From Gammaproteobacteria bacterium (GTDB taxonomy: Bacteria > Pseudomonadota > Gammaproteobacteria > UBA9214): 5,928 nt of DNA. Below the pieces are notes generated by a model. The model saw only the letters and a list, made by a program, of their open reading frames with translations, was not told where the DNA came from and did not search any database. A program made the position numbers and the translations under genes. Within the stretch, counting starts at the first letter, position 1. Every line of letters starts with the position of its first letter. The DNA is taken from contig JAOUCV010000150.1 in the NCBI GenBank assembly GCA_029859555.1, positions 1 through 5,928 on the forward strand. The letters run 5' to 3'. Below, piece after piece: positions 1 to 5,902 of this stretch.

Positions 1-1406
1 TCCATGCGTCGCGCCCAGCGTATGTTCGCGGCCTCATCGAAACGCGCCTTGAGTTCAACGAGTACCGCGACCTGCTTGCCGTTGCGCGAGGCATTGACCA
101 GTGATTCCACGATGGCACTGTCTTCAGATGTGCGATACAGCGTCATCTTGATAGCAAGCACCTTGGGGTCTTCACTGGCGGTACGCAGGAAGCGTTCCAC
201 GCTGGTACTGAACGACTCGTAGGGGTGCTGCAGCAGCATGGCGCCGCGTTCCCGGATGATATGGAAAATGTTGCGGGAATCGTGGACCAGTCGGGTATGG
301 TCAACCGGTTTGTGGGGCGTGTCATGTAATTCAGGGAAGTCCAGGCCGGCGATTGCGAACAGGTCGCGCATTGCCATCATCGATTCAACTCCGAACACAT
401 CAGCTGCCTCATCGAGTCCCAGTTCGGCAGCCAGCATACCCCGGTGAGTCGGATTCATATTGTTCTCGACCTGCAGGCGCACAATGGGTGCAAAATGGCG
501 GTCGCGCAATTCGGATTCGATCATTGCCAGCAGGTCGTCAGCCTCTTCTTCCTCTACTTCCACGACGGCATTGCGGGTAACCCGGAAAAGCTCGCAGGAT
601 ATGATCTCCATGCCCGGAAATAACAGGTCCAGGTTGTTGCTGACGACATCTTCAAGTCGTACATAGGTGTCACTGCCATTAACATGCAGAAATCGCGGTG
701 CAATGCCCTTTACCATGGGTACCTTGACCCGCGCATAATGGATGGCGCTGCCGCCCGGATAGCGCAGCGAGACCAGCATATTCAGGGCAAGATTGGAGAT
801 AAAGGGAAATGGATGTCCCGGATCCATGGCCAGCGGGGTCAATAACGGGAAGATGTTGCTGATAAATTCATCCCGCAGCAGATTCTGTTCACCCGGTTCC
901 AGTTCGGTATAGCGGCTGAGCCGTATGCCCTGTGCTTCCAGTAACGTGTGCAATTGCCGGTAAACCCGGTTTTGCTCCCGGTGGGTCTCCCGCACGATTA
1001 CGTGGCTTTCCTTTAGTTGTTCTGCGGGTGTCCGGCCATCAACGGATGGCGTACGAATGCCGGCAGCGATCTGTTGTTTCAGGCCGCCAACACGCTTCAT
1101 GAAGAATTCATCAAGATTGGCGCTGACGATCGCGAGGAACTTGACGCGTTCCAGCAGCGGTGTGGCTTTATCCGCAGCCATGTGCAGTACGCGGCGATTG
1201 AATTCCAGCCAGGTCAGTTCCCGGTTAAGATAGAATTCAGGCGCATTCAGGTTGATTGCTGCCGCCGGTTTTTTGCGGATGGCGGTTGTCGTTTGCCTGG
1301 TGGACCGGGCACTGCTTGTAGCCGTTTTCTTGCGGGTCTTCGGGATGCTTGTGCTACGCTTTTTTGCTGCCGGGCGGCGGCCTTTTCTGGTTGTGGGCTT
1401 GTCCAT
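1..1406 (-). CDS. ppk1: Polyphosphate kinase 1 (partial; C-terminus beyond left edge)
   Basis: PPK1 reversibly transfers the ATP gamma-phosphate onto inorganic polyphosphate and is usually cytoplasmic or membrane-associated. I translated the minus strand; the 468 residues present carry family signatures in order: YLNRELTWLEFNRRVL (59-74), SANLDEFFMKRVGGL (95-109, N97 matching the ATP-site Asn45 of E. coli), TPLAMDPGHPFPFISNLALN (190-209), FRVTRNA (274-280), HPYESF (394-399), AIKMTLYRTS (with R425) and ARFDEAANIRWARR (with R455). R425 and R455 are 30 residues apart, as are E. coli Arg375 and Arg405. The phosphorylated histidine (E. coli His435) would lie just past the edge. The start is the ATG at 1406-1404 behind a weak GAGA ribosome site; no other ATG, GTG or TTG occurs in frame before residue 59. 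Residues 1-50 form a basic extension (17 Lys/Arg, one acidic residue) absent from E. coli PPK1. It is transcribed divergently from the CNNM operon. Identity is very sure. Confidence 0.97.
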   Translation of the reverse strand, partial: MDKPTTRKGRRPAAKKRSTSIPKTRKKTATSSARSTRQTTTAIRKKPAAAINLNAPEFYLNRELTWLEFNRRVLHMAADKATPLLERVKFLAIVSANLDEFFMKRVGGLKQQIAAGIRTPSVDGRTPAEQLKESHVIVRETHREQNRVYRQLHTLLEAQGIRLSRYTELEPGEQNLLRDEFISNIFPLLTPLAMDPGHPFPFISNLALNMLVSLRYPGGSAIHYARVKVPMVKGIAPRFLHVNGSDTYVRLEDVVSNNLDLLFPGMEIISCELFRVTRNAVVEVEEEEADDLLAMIESELRDRHFAPIVRLQVENNMNPTHRGMLAAELGLDEAADVFGVESMMAMRDLFAIAGLDFPELHDTPHKPVDHTRLVHDSRNIFHIIRERGAMLLQHPYESFSTSVERFLRTASEDPKVLAIKMTLYRTSEDSAIVESLVNASRNGKQVAVLVELKARFDEAANIRWARRM

Positions 1407-1427
1407 TTTCGATTGTCTCTGATGACC

Positions 1428-1476
1428 TGATGCTGAACTTATCAGTTTAAAAACACCGTTTGTTTGATCAGCATCA
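1428..1476. repeat. 9-bp inverted repeat upstream of ppk1
   Basis: TGATGCTGA at 1428-1436 is the exact reverse complement of TCAGCATCA at 1468-1476, with 31 nt between the arms. It lies just upstream of the ppk1 start, so it falls in its leader or promoter. It could be an operator with two half-sites or a stem in the 5' untranslated RNA. The spacer is AT-rich (TTTAAAAA). An accidental 9-bp repeat in a region this short is uncommon but possible. I saw no convincing sigma-70 pair for ppk1; TATATT (minus strand, about 1502-1507) has no good -35 partner. Confidence 0.35.
1463..1474 (+). promoter_or_regulatory. Candidate operator: second copy of the shared 12-mer
   Basis: TTTGATCAGCAT in the divergent ppk1/CNNM intergenic region, identical to the minus-strand sequence at 5902-5891. 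It overlaps the right arm (1468-1476) of the 9-bp inverted repeat and is placed where it could influence ppk1, the CNNM operon or both. Function is inferred from location only. Confidence 0.3.
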
Positions 1477-1527
1477 AAAGAATGAAGGTTTTCTGCTGCT
1501 AATATATCCTATTCTGCCCTCGTTTGT

Positions 1528-1556
1528 TTGGCAGATTTGTGCGTGTGACTGATACT
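1528..1556 (+). promoter_or_regulatory. Sigma-70-type promoter of the CNNM operon
   Basis: TTGGCA at 1528-1533 matches five of six bases of the -35 consensus. It is followed by an ideal 17-nt spacer and GATACT at 1551-1556, which matches four of six bases of the -10 consensus. Transcription would begin near 1563. This leaves a leader of about 45 nt before the ATG at 1609 and argues against the TTG at 1561 as a start codon. It was predicted by eye only. Confidence 0.55.
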
Positions 1557-1608
1557 GCTATTGACGCGGGTGCAGTCAGGGGGGCTGACGCTATTCCGGT
1601 GTAAAACA

Positions 1609-3153
1609 ATGGAAAGTATTCTTCAGGAAATATTCCAGCAATGGGCGAGCATAAAGGCATTTTTTGTCTTTGATACTGCGCGCCTGGCGGAACCCGATAT
1701 GGTGGCCCGCCTGGCTATACAGGTCGTGTTGCTGTGTGGTTCGGCATTCTTTTCCGGATCGGAAACCGCCCTGTTTTCCCTGTCCCGCCTGGATCTGCAG
1801 AAACTCCGCCGGGAACGTAATCGCCATACCGAGACCCTGCATGCCTTGCTGGACCAGCCACGGCGGCTGATTATTTCCATCCTCTGTGGCAACGAACTGG
1901 TCAATATTGCTGCAGCCGCCAATATGACGGGGATGCTGGTGGTCCTTTATGGTGTCGAGCGTGCTGCCTTGATCAGCATACTGGTGATGGTTCCGTTGCT
2001 GCTGCTGTTTGGTGAGGTAACCCCGAAGACCATTGCGGTCTCAAATCCGGTACGTGTCAGCACCGGGGTGGTCGCAACGCCCATGAGTCTCTGGGTCAGG
2101 CTGATTGCGCCGCTGGTCTGGGTGATCCGCAGTATTGCCGATCGCGTAACCACCCTGGTTGTTGGCGAGGAAAAGGCTGCCGAGAATATTCTGCAGCTGG
2201 ATGAATTCCGGACCCTGGTGGAAGAGGTAGCCAGGGAAGGGGAGTTAAATGCAACCGAGCGCGCCCTGATTTACAACCTGCTGGAGGCGGGAGATACGGA
2301 AGTTGTCGAGATCATGACCCCGCGGACACGCACGGCTTTTCTTAATGCCGGCATGACGGTACCTGAAATGGTGAGTCGTTTTCGTGAACACCGCCACCCG
2401 CGGGTCCCGGTATTCCGTGAGCATCGGGACAATCTGGTAGGGTTTGTGCATGCCGAGGATATCCTGCGGCTGGTACTCGATGACTCGGACCTGACCACAG
2501 TCGGGCTGGATGACATCATGCATCCACCGGTCGTTGTCCCCCTTACCAAGAAAGTTGACGAGATGTTCGACTTCTTTACGGCAAATAATGCACGCGCAGC
2601 AGCAGTTCTCAACGAGTTTGGCGGGGTTGAGGGCTTCGTTACCATGAAGGATGTGCTGACTTTCATATTTGGTCAGATTTCCGGTGATGTTGAGGGCCAG
2701 GACCAGTATCACGAACGAGACGAGAGTGCCTACGAGGTCGATGGCGATATGAAGTTGACTGATTTTAATAACCTGGCAAATTTCGGCATCGAGGACCCGC
2801 GCATGACGACGATAGGTGGTGTCGCATTCCGGCATCTGGACCGGTTGCCGGTGGTTGGCGACAGTATCAGTATCGAAGATGTCAGTATTACCGTCATGGA
2901 AATGGATGGGCACCGGGTGGCCCGTGTGCGGGTGAGCCGCGGAGTTCGTGATGATGAAGTACTTGTCAGCGACATGCCGGCTGAGTCTGTTGAGGCAGAA
3001 GAAGCGGCAGGTGAACAGCAAGATGGAAAAATGCCTGAATCGGACGGCGCCGGGAACGTTACTGATAGCGGCCGGTTGCGAGGCGATGACCGGGGTCTTG
3101 AACCTGACGGAACCGGCAATGACAACAACCCTGACAGCAATGTCATCCACTGA
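1609..3153 (+). CDS. CNNM/HlyC-CorC family membrane protein with CBS pair (paralogue A, 514 aa)
   Basis: Inner-membrane protein of the CNNM (DUF21) family, whose members are implicated in Mg2+ and other divalent cation export or sensing; some are annotated as CorC or hemolysins. A CNNM transmembrane domain covers about 32-180, with hydrophobic segments near 35-57, 88-113, 119-137 and 150-177. Its motifs are FFSGSETAL (47-55), CGNELVNIA (93-101) and GEVTPKTIAV (135-144), the polar positions tied to cation binding in the family. A CBS pair follows (about 230-355, with IMTPR at 235-239, EFGGVEGFVTMKDVL from 336), then a CorC_HlyC domain (about 375-443). The last 70 residues are an acidic, Gly/Asp/Asn-rich tail, probably disordered. 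I prefer the ATG at 1609, with a partial GGTG ribosome site 7 nt upstream; a TTG at 1561 would add 16 uncharacteristic residues and sits ahead of the predicted transcription start. It is first gene of the operon. Family is sure; substrate is unknown. Confidence 0.93.
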   Translation: MESILQEIFQQWASIKAFFVFDTARLAEPDMVARLAIQVVLLCGSAFFSGSETALFSLSRLDLQKLRRERNRHTETLHALLDQPRRLIISILCGNELVNIAAAANMTGMLVVLYGVERAALISILVMVPLLLLFGEVTPKTIAVSNPVRVSTGVVATPMSLWVRLIAPLVWVIRSIADRVTTLVVGEEKAAENILQLDEFRTLVEEVAREGELNATERALIYNLLEAGDTEVVEIMTPRTRTAFLNAGMTVPEMVSRFREHRHPRVPVFREHRDNLVGFVHAEDILRLVLDDSDLTTVGLDDIMHPPVVVPLTKKVDEMFDFFTANNARAAAVLNEFGGVEGFVTMKDVLTFIFGQISGDVEGQDQYHERDESAYEVDGDMKLTDFNNLANFGIEDPRMTTIGGVAFRHLDRLPVVGDSISIEDVSITVMEMDGHRVARVRVSRGVRDDEVLVSDMPAESVEAEEAAGEQQDGKMPESDGAGNVTDSGRLRGDDRGLEPDGTGNDNNPDSNVIH

Positions 3154-3170
3154 GGTCTGAGGAGCAGTCT

Positions 3171-4430
3171 ATGGAATTCCTGATTATCTTGCTGGTGATG
3201 GTTTTGCTTCTTTTCCTGAAGGGATTTTTCTCGGGCTCGGAAATTGCCCTGGTGAACTCGGATAAACTCAAGATGCACCACAAGGCGAACCAGGGGCACG
3301 GGGGTGCAAAACGGGTGCTAAAGCTGTTCCAGACACCGGATATCCTGCTCGGAACGACGCTGGTCGGTACCAATATATCGACTATTATCCTGACCACGCT
3401 GGGGACCATGCTGATGATCCGTTCATTCGGTCAGTTGGGTGACCTGTATGCCGTCCTGTTGTTTACCCCGTTGTTCCTGATACTCGGCGAGATAGTGCCA
3501 AAGAGTGTCTTTCAGCAGAAATCCAACGAGATCGCGCCGGTGATTGTGTATCCCTTGCGGGTCTTTTCCATTTTGTTCTATCCGCTTGTTTTCGTGTTCT
3601 CGCGTATCGCCCGCCTGTGCGTGCGCCTCATAGGCGGAGGCAAGGCCGAGCAGAACGTATTTATTACCCGGGAACAGATGCGCATGGTGGTCGATATGGC
3701 AGAACGCGGGGCCAATGTGGACGTCTTTGACCGTGCACGTATCAAGCGTGCGATTCGCTTTGCAGATACCTCGGTTGGCGAGGCCATGATCCCTGTTGCT
3801 GATATGACGGCAATCAACCGCAACCGGGATAGCCGCAGTGCTGTCACCCTGGTACGCAGGCGCGGCTATAACCGGCTGCCGGTATACAGCAGGAATATAA
3901 GTAATATCGTCGGTGTTGTTACCCTGACAACCTGGGACCTGATGGATCCGGAGTTATCAAATCAGCCCCTGGAGAAACTTATCAAGCCCGTCCACTATGT
4001 GTCACCTTATCAAACGATTGACCAGTTGCTGCCGGTGTTGCGTACCCGTGATGATCACATGGCTATCGTGGTGAACGAGTTTGGTTCGGCGATAGGCATG
4101 ATCACCATGGAGGATATCCTGGAGGAGGTTGTTGGCGAAATTGATGTCGGTTATGACTTTGAGGAATACCTGCCGCGACGAAAACGTATTTTCGAGATGC
4201 TTGATGAAGAGACCTACCTGATGGATGCACGTCTGCCGATTTCTGAAGCCAACGAGGTGCTTGGCACCAGTCTGCCGGCGGTGGAATCACATACCCTTGG
4301 TGGTCTGGTAATGGCGCGCTTGCGTCATATCCCCAGTGAAGGGGAGTTTATTATCGAGGCGGGTTTCAGGTTTACAGTGGCTGAGGCAACTGACCGGGCG
4401 GTGGTCAAGTTACGGGTTGAGCCGGCGTAA
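3171..4430 (+). CDS. CNNM/HlyC-CorC family membrane protein with CBS pair (paralogue B, 419 aa)
   Basis: Second CNNM-type protein, probably an inner-membrane cation transporter or sensor like its neighbour. The CNNM domain begins almost at the N-terminus: a hydrophobic segment at 3-22, then FFSGSEIAL (19-27), GTNIS (66-70, N68) and GEIVPKSV (106-113), with further hydrophobic segments to about 155. A CBS pair spans about 200-325 and ends in EFGSAIGMITMEDILEEVVG (303-322). A CorC_HlyC domain (about 346-416) closes the protein. In the first CBS motif the usual M-T-P-R is MIPV (206-209), unlike paralogue A. It also lacks the long acidic tail. The start is firm: GAGGAG at 3159-3164 stands 6 nt before the ATG. 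The 17-nt gap to the upstream gene implies co-transcription. Family members dimerise, so a pair with paralogue A is possible, but this is inference. Confidence 0.93.
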   Translation: MEFLIILLVMVLLLFLKGFFSGSEIALVNSDKLKMHHKANQGHGGAKRVLKLFQTPDILLGTTLVGTNISTIILTTLGTMLMIRSFGQLGDLYAVLLFTPLFLILGEIVPKSVFQQKSNEIAPVIVYPLRVFSILFYPLVFVFSRIARLCVRLIGGGKAEQNVFITREQMRMVVDMAERGANVDVFDRARIKRAIRFADTSVGEAMIPVADMTAINRNRDSRSAVTLVRRRGYNRLPVYSRNISNIVGVVTLTTWDLMDPELSNQPLEKLIKPVHYVSPYQTIDQLLPVLRTRDDHMAIVVNEFGSAIGMITMEDILEEVVGEIDVGYDFEEYLPRRKRIFEMLDEETYLMDARLPISEANEVLGTSLPAVESHTLGGLVMARLRHIPSEGEFIIEAGFRFTVAEATDRAVVKLRVEPA

Positions 4431-4445
4431 CAGCGGGGATCGGCG

Positions 4446-4724
4446 ATGGTTAAACCATCAAGTGAAAATGGCGTTATTCTGGTTCTTATCAAGCGGTTCG
4501 AAAAACAAAGACTGCCAAGGCTTATGTCACTGAAGCAGAAGGTGGATAATGGCGGGGTGCTGAGTGATGATGATATTGAATTCCTGAGCATGATTATTCA
4601 CGATTCCCAGAAGAGCAAGCATTTAATAGACCGGCATCCGGAATGGCACTCGTTTTGTTCCTGTGTCGCGCACCTCTACGAAACAATCACGGAAAAGGCC
4701 CTGGAGAATGAAAAGGGCTTATAA
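4446..4724 (+). CDS. Small conserved-looking protein of unknown function (92 aa)
   Basis: Third gene of the CNNM operon, 15 nt after paralogue B, with a GGGGA ribosome site at 4435-4439, 6 nt before the ATG. The product is soluble, highly charged and probably all-helical. It has a basic stretch LIKRFEKQRLPRLMSLKQKV (14-33), an acidic turn LSDDDIEFL (39-47), an IDRHPEW segment and a charged C-terminus TEKALENEKGL (82-92). No signal peptide or membrane segment is visible; two cysteines lie close together (CSC, near 71-73). I have an unaided impression of similar short proteins, with RHPE and ITEKALENE motifs, in other gammaproteobacteria, but cannot name a family. Spacing, ribosome site and protein-like composition make it a real gene; function is unknown. 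A partner or regulator of the adjacent membrane proteins is a guess from position alone. Confidence 0.8.
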   Translation: MVKPSSENGVILVLIKRFEKQRLPRLMSLKQKVDNGGVLSDDDIEFLSMIIHDSQKSKHLIDRHPEWHSFCSCVAHLYETITEKALENEKGL

Positions 4725-4741
4725 GTAATTACTCACGCGTC

Positions 4742-4751
4742 AAGTGCACTT
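4742..4751. repeat. 10-bp palindrome between convergent genes
   Basis: AAGTGCACTT is a perfect palindrome in the 26-nt gap between the convergent 92-aa gene and the leftward coiled-coil gene. It touches the stop codon of the latter. It has no loop and no following T-run, so it is not a standard intrinsic terminator. Neither operon shows a clear terminator here. Confidence 0.3.
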
Positions 4752-5803
4752 TAAGTCGCTGCTGACCCCGGGTGTTGAAATGTCGGGGATAGCTTACTGG
4801 CGAGCAGGTCCTTCTCCGGGAATCGCGCCAGTGTGACCACGCGCGGCAACTCATTGCCAATGACTACTTCGGTCAGGTTGAGTTGATTGGCGGGTGCTGG
4901 CGAGTCGTTGCTGATCTTGATACACATCTTGTTGAGTCTGAGTGGAATTTTCCTCATCTTGATGAATTCCCCCGGATTGCTGAACACGTCGACTACCTGT
5001 TCCAGCAGTGCTTGCGGAGTCATCAGTGGTGTATTCAGCATTTGTTCCTCGACCTCTCTCAGTTCCAGGCCGGTCGCTTCGATAGCATGTGCAAGGTTGT
5101 TGTCAGTGCCGGTGTCCTGTTTAATTTTCTTTATCTTCTGCCTGTTGCGTCTGAGTCTGGCGTGCAGCATCTGCTGCTTGTTTTGCAACCGGTGACTGGC
5201 AAGCCGGAGTTTCATGATACGTTCAAGCGTATTTGTCACCAGCCCCTGAAACAGGCACTGCTTGAGCCCGTGACGTGCTTTGGGTTCGTTCGGTGCCGGT
5301 GAATAAATCCTGTGATCCGAGAAGTTGACAGCAACCTGCAGAACATCCTTGTTGAGCCTGTCACCTGACAATTCCATGCCCATTACTGTTTTCTCTGTGC
5401 GGCGCATGCAGAGCAGGGCGCAACAGCCGGCGCTGTCCTCATGAGGTTCTGCCATATAATCCTGTATTTCGGAGCTGTGACTGAAAACAGACTGCAGATC
5501 CGCGACATTCGTGAAAAAGGCATTCACATGCGGGTCGGAAACGAAAGTACTGCTGCTGACTTCCAGAGGGCTCGGGATCCGGTTGACAATGTCATCGGAA
5601 AATTCCAGCGAGGACTGAATGATATTGCCGAGTTTCTTTCTGTAACCATGCACCAGCCGTATTTTGCTGTCTGTGCCGTCCACCACGCTTTCTATTGTAT
5701 TGAGGACGGCAGCCGCCCTGCTGTCACTGAGTGACTTTTCCTGTCTGTTGCGGAGAAAGGCGTCACGCAGCCCGGAAAATCCGCTGTCCGGAAAATCTAT
5801 CAT
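4751..5803 (-). CDS. Uncharacterised cytosolic protein with central coiled coil (about 350 aa)
   Basis: I do not recognise a named domain. Counting from the ATG at 5803, residues 1-120 look helical and charged and include the ordered stretch VDGTDSKIRLVHGYRKKL (41-58). Residues 125-170 look beta-rich (CCALLCMRRTEKTVMGMEL, 127-145, with three cysteines). Residues about 190-256 form a probable coiled coil with a strongly basic patch (206-229), and the C-terminus has another beta-rich part (TEVVIGNELPRVVTLARFPE, 311-330). There is no signal peptide or membrane segment. The start is uncertain: the frame is open without a stop to the right edge, and a GTG at 5863 would add 20 residues, including Arg-Gly-Gly-Gly encoded by a G10 run. 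I prefer 5803 because the upstream codons are rare types (CTA, ATA, AGG, GGG) and a promoter lies at 5902-5928. It is convergent with the CNNM operon and probably a single transcription unit. Confidence 0.78.
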   Translation of the reverse strand: MIDFPDSGFSGLRDAFLRNRQEKSLSDSRAAAVLNTIESVVDGTDSKIRLVHGYRKKLGNIIQSSLEFSDDIVNRIPSPLEVSSSTFVSDPHVNAFFTNVADLQSVFSHSSEIQDYMAEPHEDSAGCCALLCMRRTEKTVMGMELSGDRLNKDVLQVAVNFSDHRIYSPAPNEPKARHGLKQCLFQGLVTNTLERIMKLRLASHRLQNKQQMLHARLRRNRQKIKKIKQDTGTDNNLAHAIEATGLELREVEEQMLNTPLMTPQALLEQVVDVFSNPGEFIKMRKIPLRLNKMCIKISNDSPAPANQLNLTEVVIGNELPRVVTLARFPEKDLLASKLSPTFQHPGSAAT

Positions 5804-5825
5804 ATGGATGGTTCCATGAGAACAG

Positions 5826-5835
5826 CCCCCCCCCC
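5826..5835. repeat. Ten-base C/G homopolymer tract in 5' region of the coiled-coil gene
   Basis: Ten consecutive C on the plus strand (ten G on the gene's sense strand), followed on the plus strand by GGGG at 5836-5839. It lies 23 to 32 nt upstream of the ATG at 5803 and downstream of the predicted promoter. Such tracts are prone to slipped-strand length change. If translation begins upstream of the tract, a length change would shift the reading frame; if it begins at 5803, the tract sits in the untranslated leader and could alter ribosome access. A sequencing or assembly length error is also possible. Confidence 0.9.
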
Positions 5836-5890
5836 GGGGTATGCGCACTACTGCTGGCGCCACGCACGTCCTGAATACAAGATCGCCACT

Positions 5891-5902
5891 ATGCTGATCA
5901 AA
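5891..5902 (-). promoter_or_regulatory. Candidate operator: 12-mer shared with the ppk1/CNNM intergenic region
   Basis: Read on the minus strand this is TTTGATCAGCAT, identical to 1463-1474 on the plus strand. It contains the palindrome TGATCA and begins at the last base of the -10 element TATACT, so a protein bound here would cover the transcription start. Related 7-mers (ATGCTGA or TCAGCAT) occur at 1430-1436 and 1468-1474. The regulator, if any, is unknown. A 12-mer repeated somewhere in nearly 6 kb is expected by chance; its presence in both upstream regions is what makes it notable. Confidence 0.3.

Noticed and set aside
1017..1430. 137-codon open frame on the plus strand
   Set aside because: It is antisense to the N-terminal part of ppk1, whose translation carries unmistakable PPK1 motifs.
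1561..1608. TTG at 1561 as start of CNNM paralogue A
   Set aside because: It adds 16 residues unlike family N-termini, lies ahead of the predicted transcription start near 1563, and has no ribosome site; the ATG at 1609 is better.
1407..1608. Pho box upstream of ppk1
   Set aside because: I searched for CTGTCAT-type direct repeats with 11-nt periodicity on both strands and found none.
2245..3150. 301-codon open frame on the minus strand
   Set aside because: It lies fully antisense to the CBS and CorC domains of CNNM paralogue A; its translation has no family motifs and it has no ribosome site of note.
4725..4751. Bidirectional intrinsic terminator between the convergent genes
   Set aside because: Only a loopless 10-bp palindrome and a short ACGCGT are present; there is no GC-rich stem-loop followed by a T-run.
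4883..5302. 139-codon open frame on the plus strand
   Set aside because: It is antisense to the coiled-coil gene, and the Cys/Leu/His-rich translation is typical of a shadow frame.
5826..5839. C10-G4 as a terminator or structural hairpin
   Set aside because: It could fold back only as a short stem of up to four pairs and is not followed by T residues in the direction of transcription.
5804..5863. GTG at 5863, or an even earlier start beyond the edge, for the coiled-coil gene
   Set aside because: The frame is open, but codons there are rare types and the segment includes the G10 run; a promoter at 5902-5928 fits a start at 5803. Kept as an alternative, not excluded.
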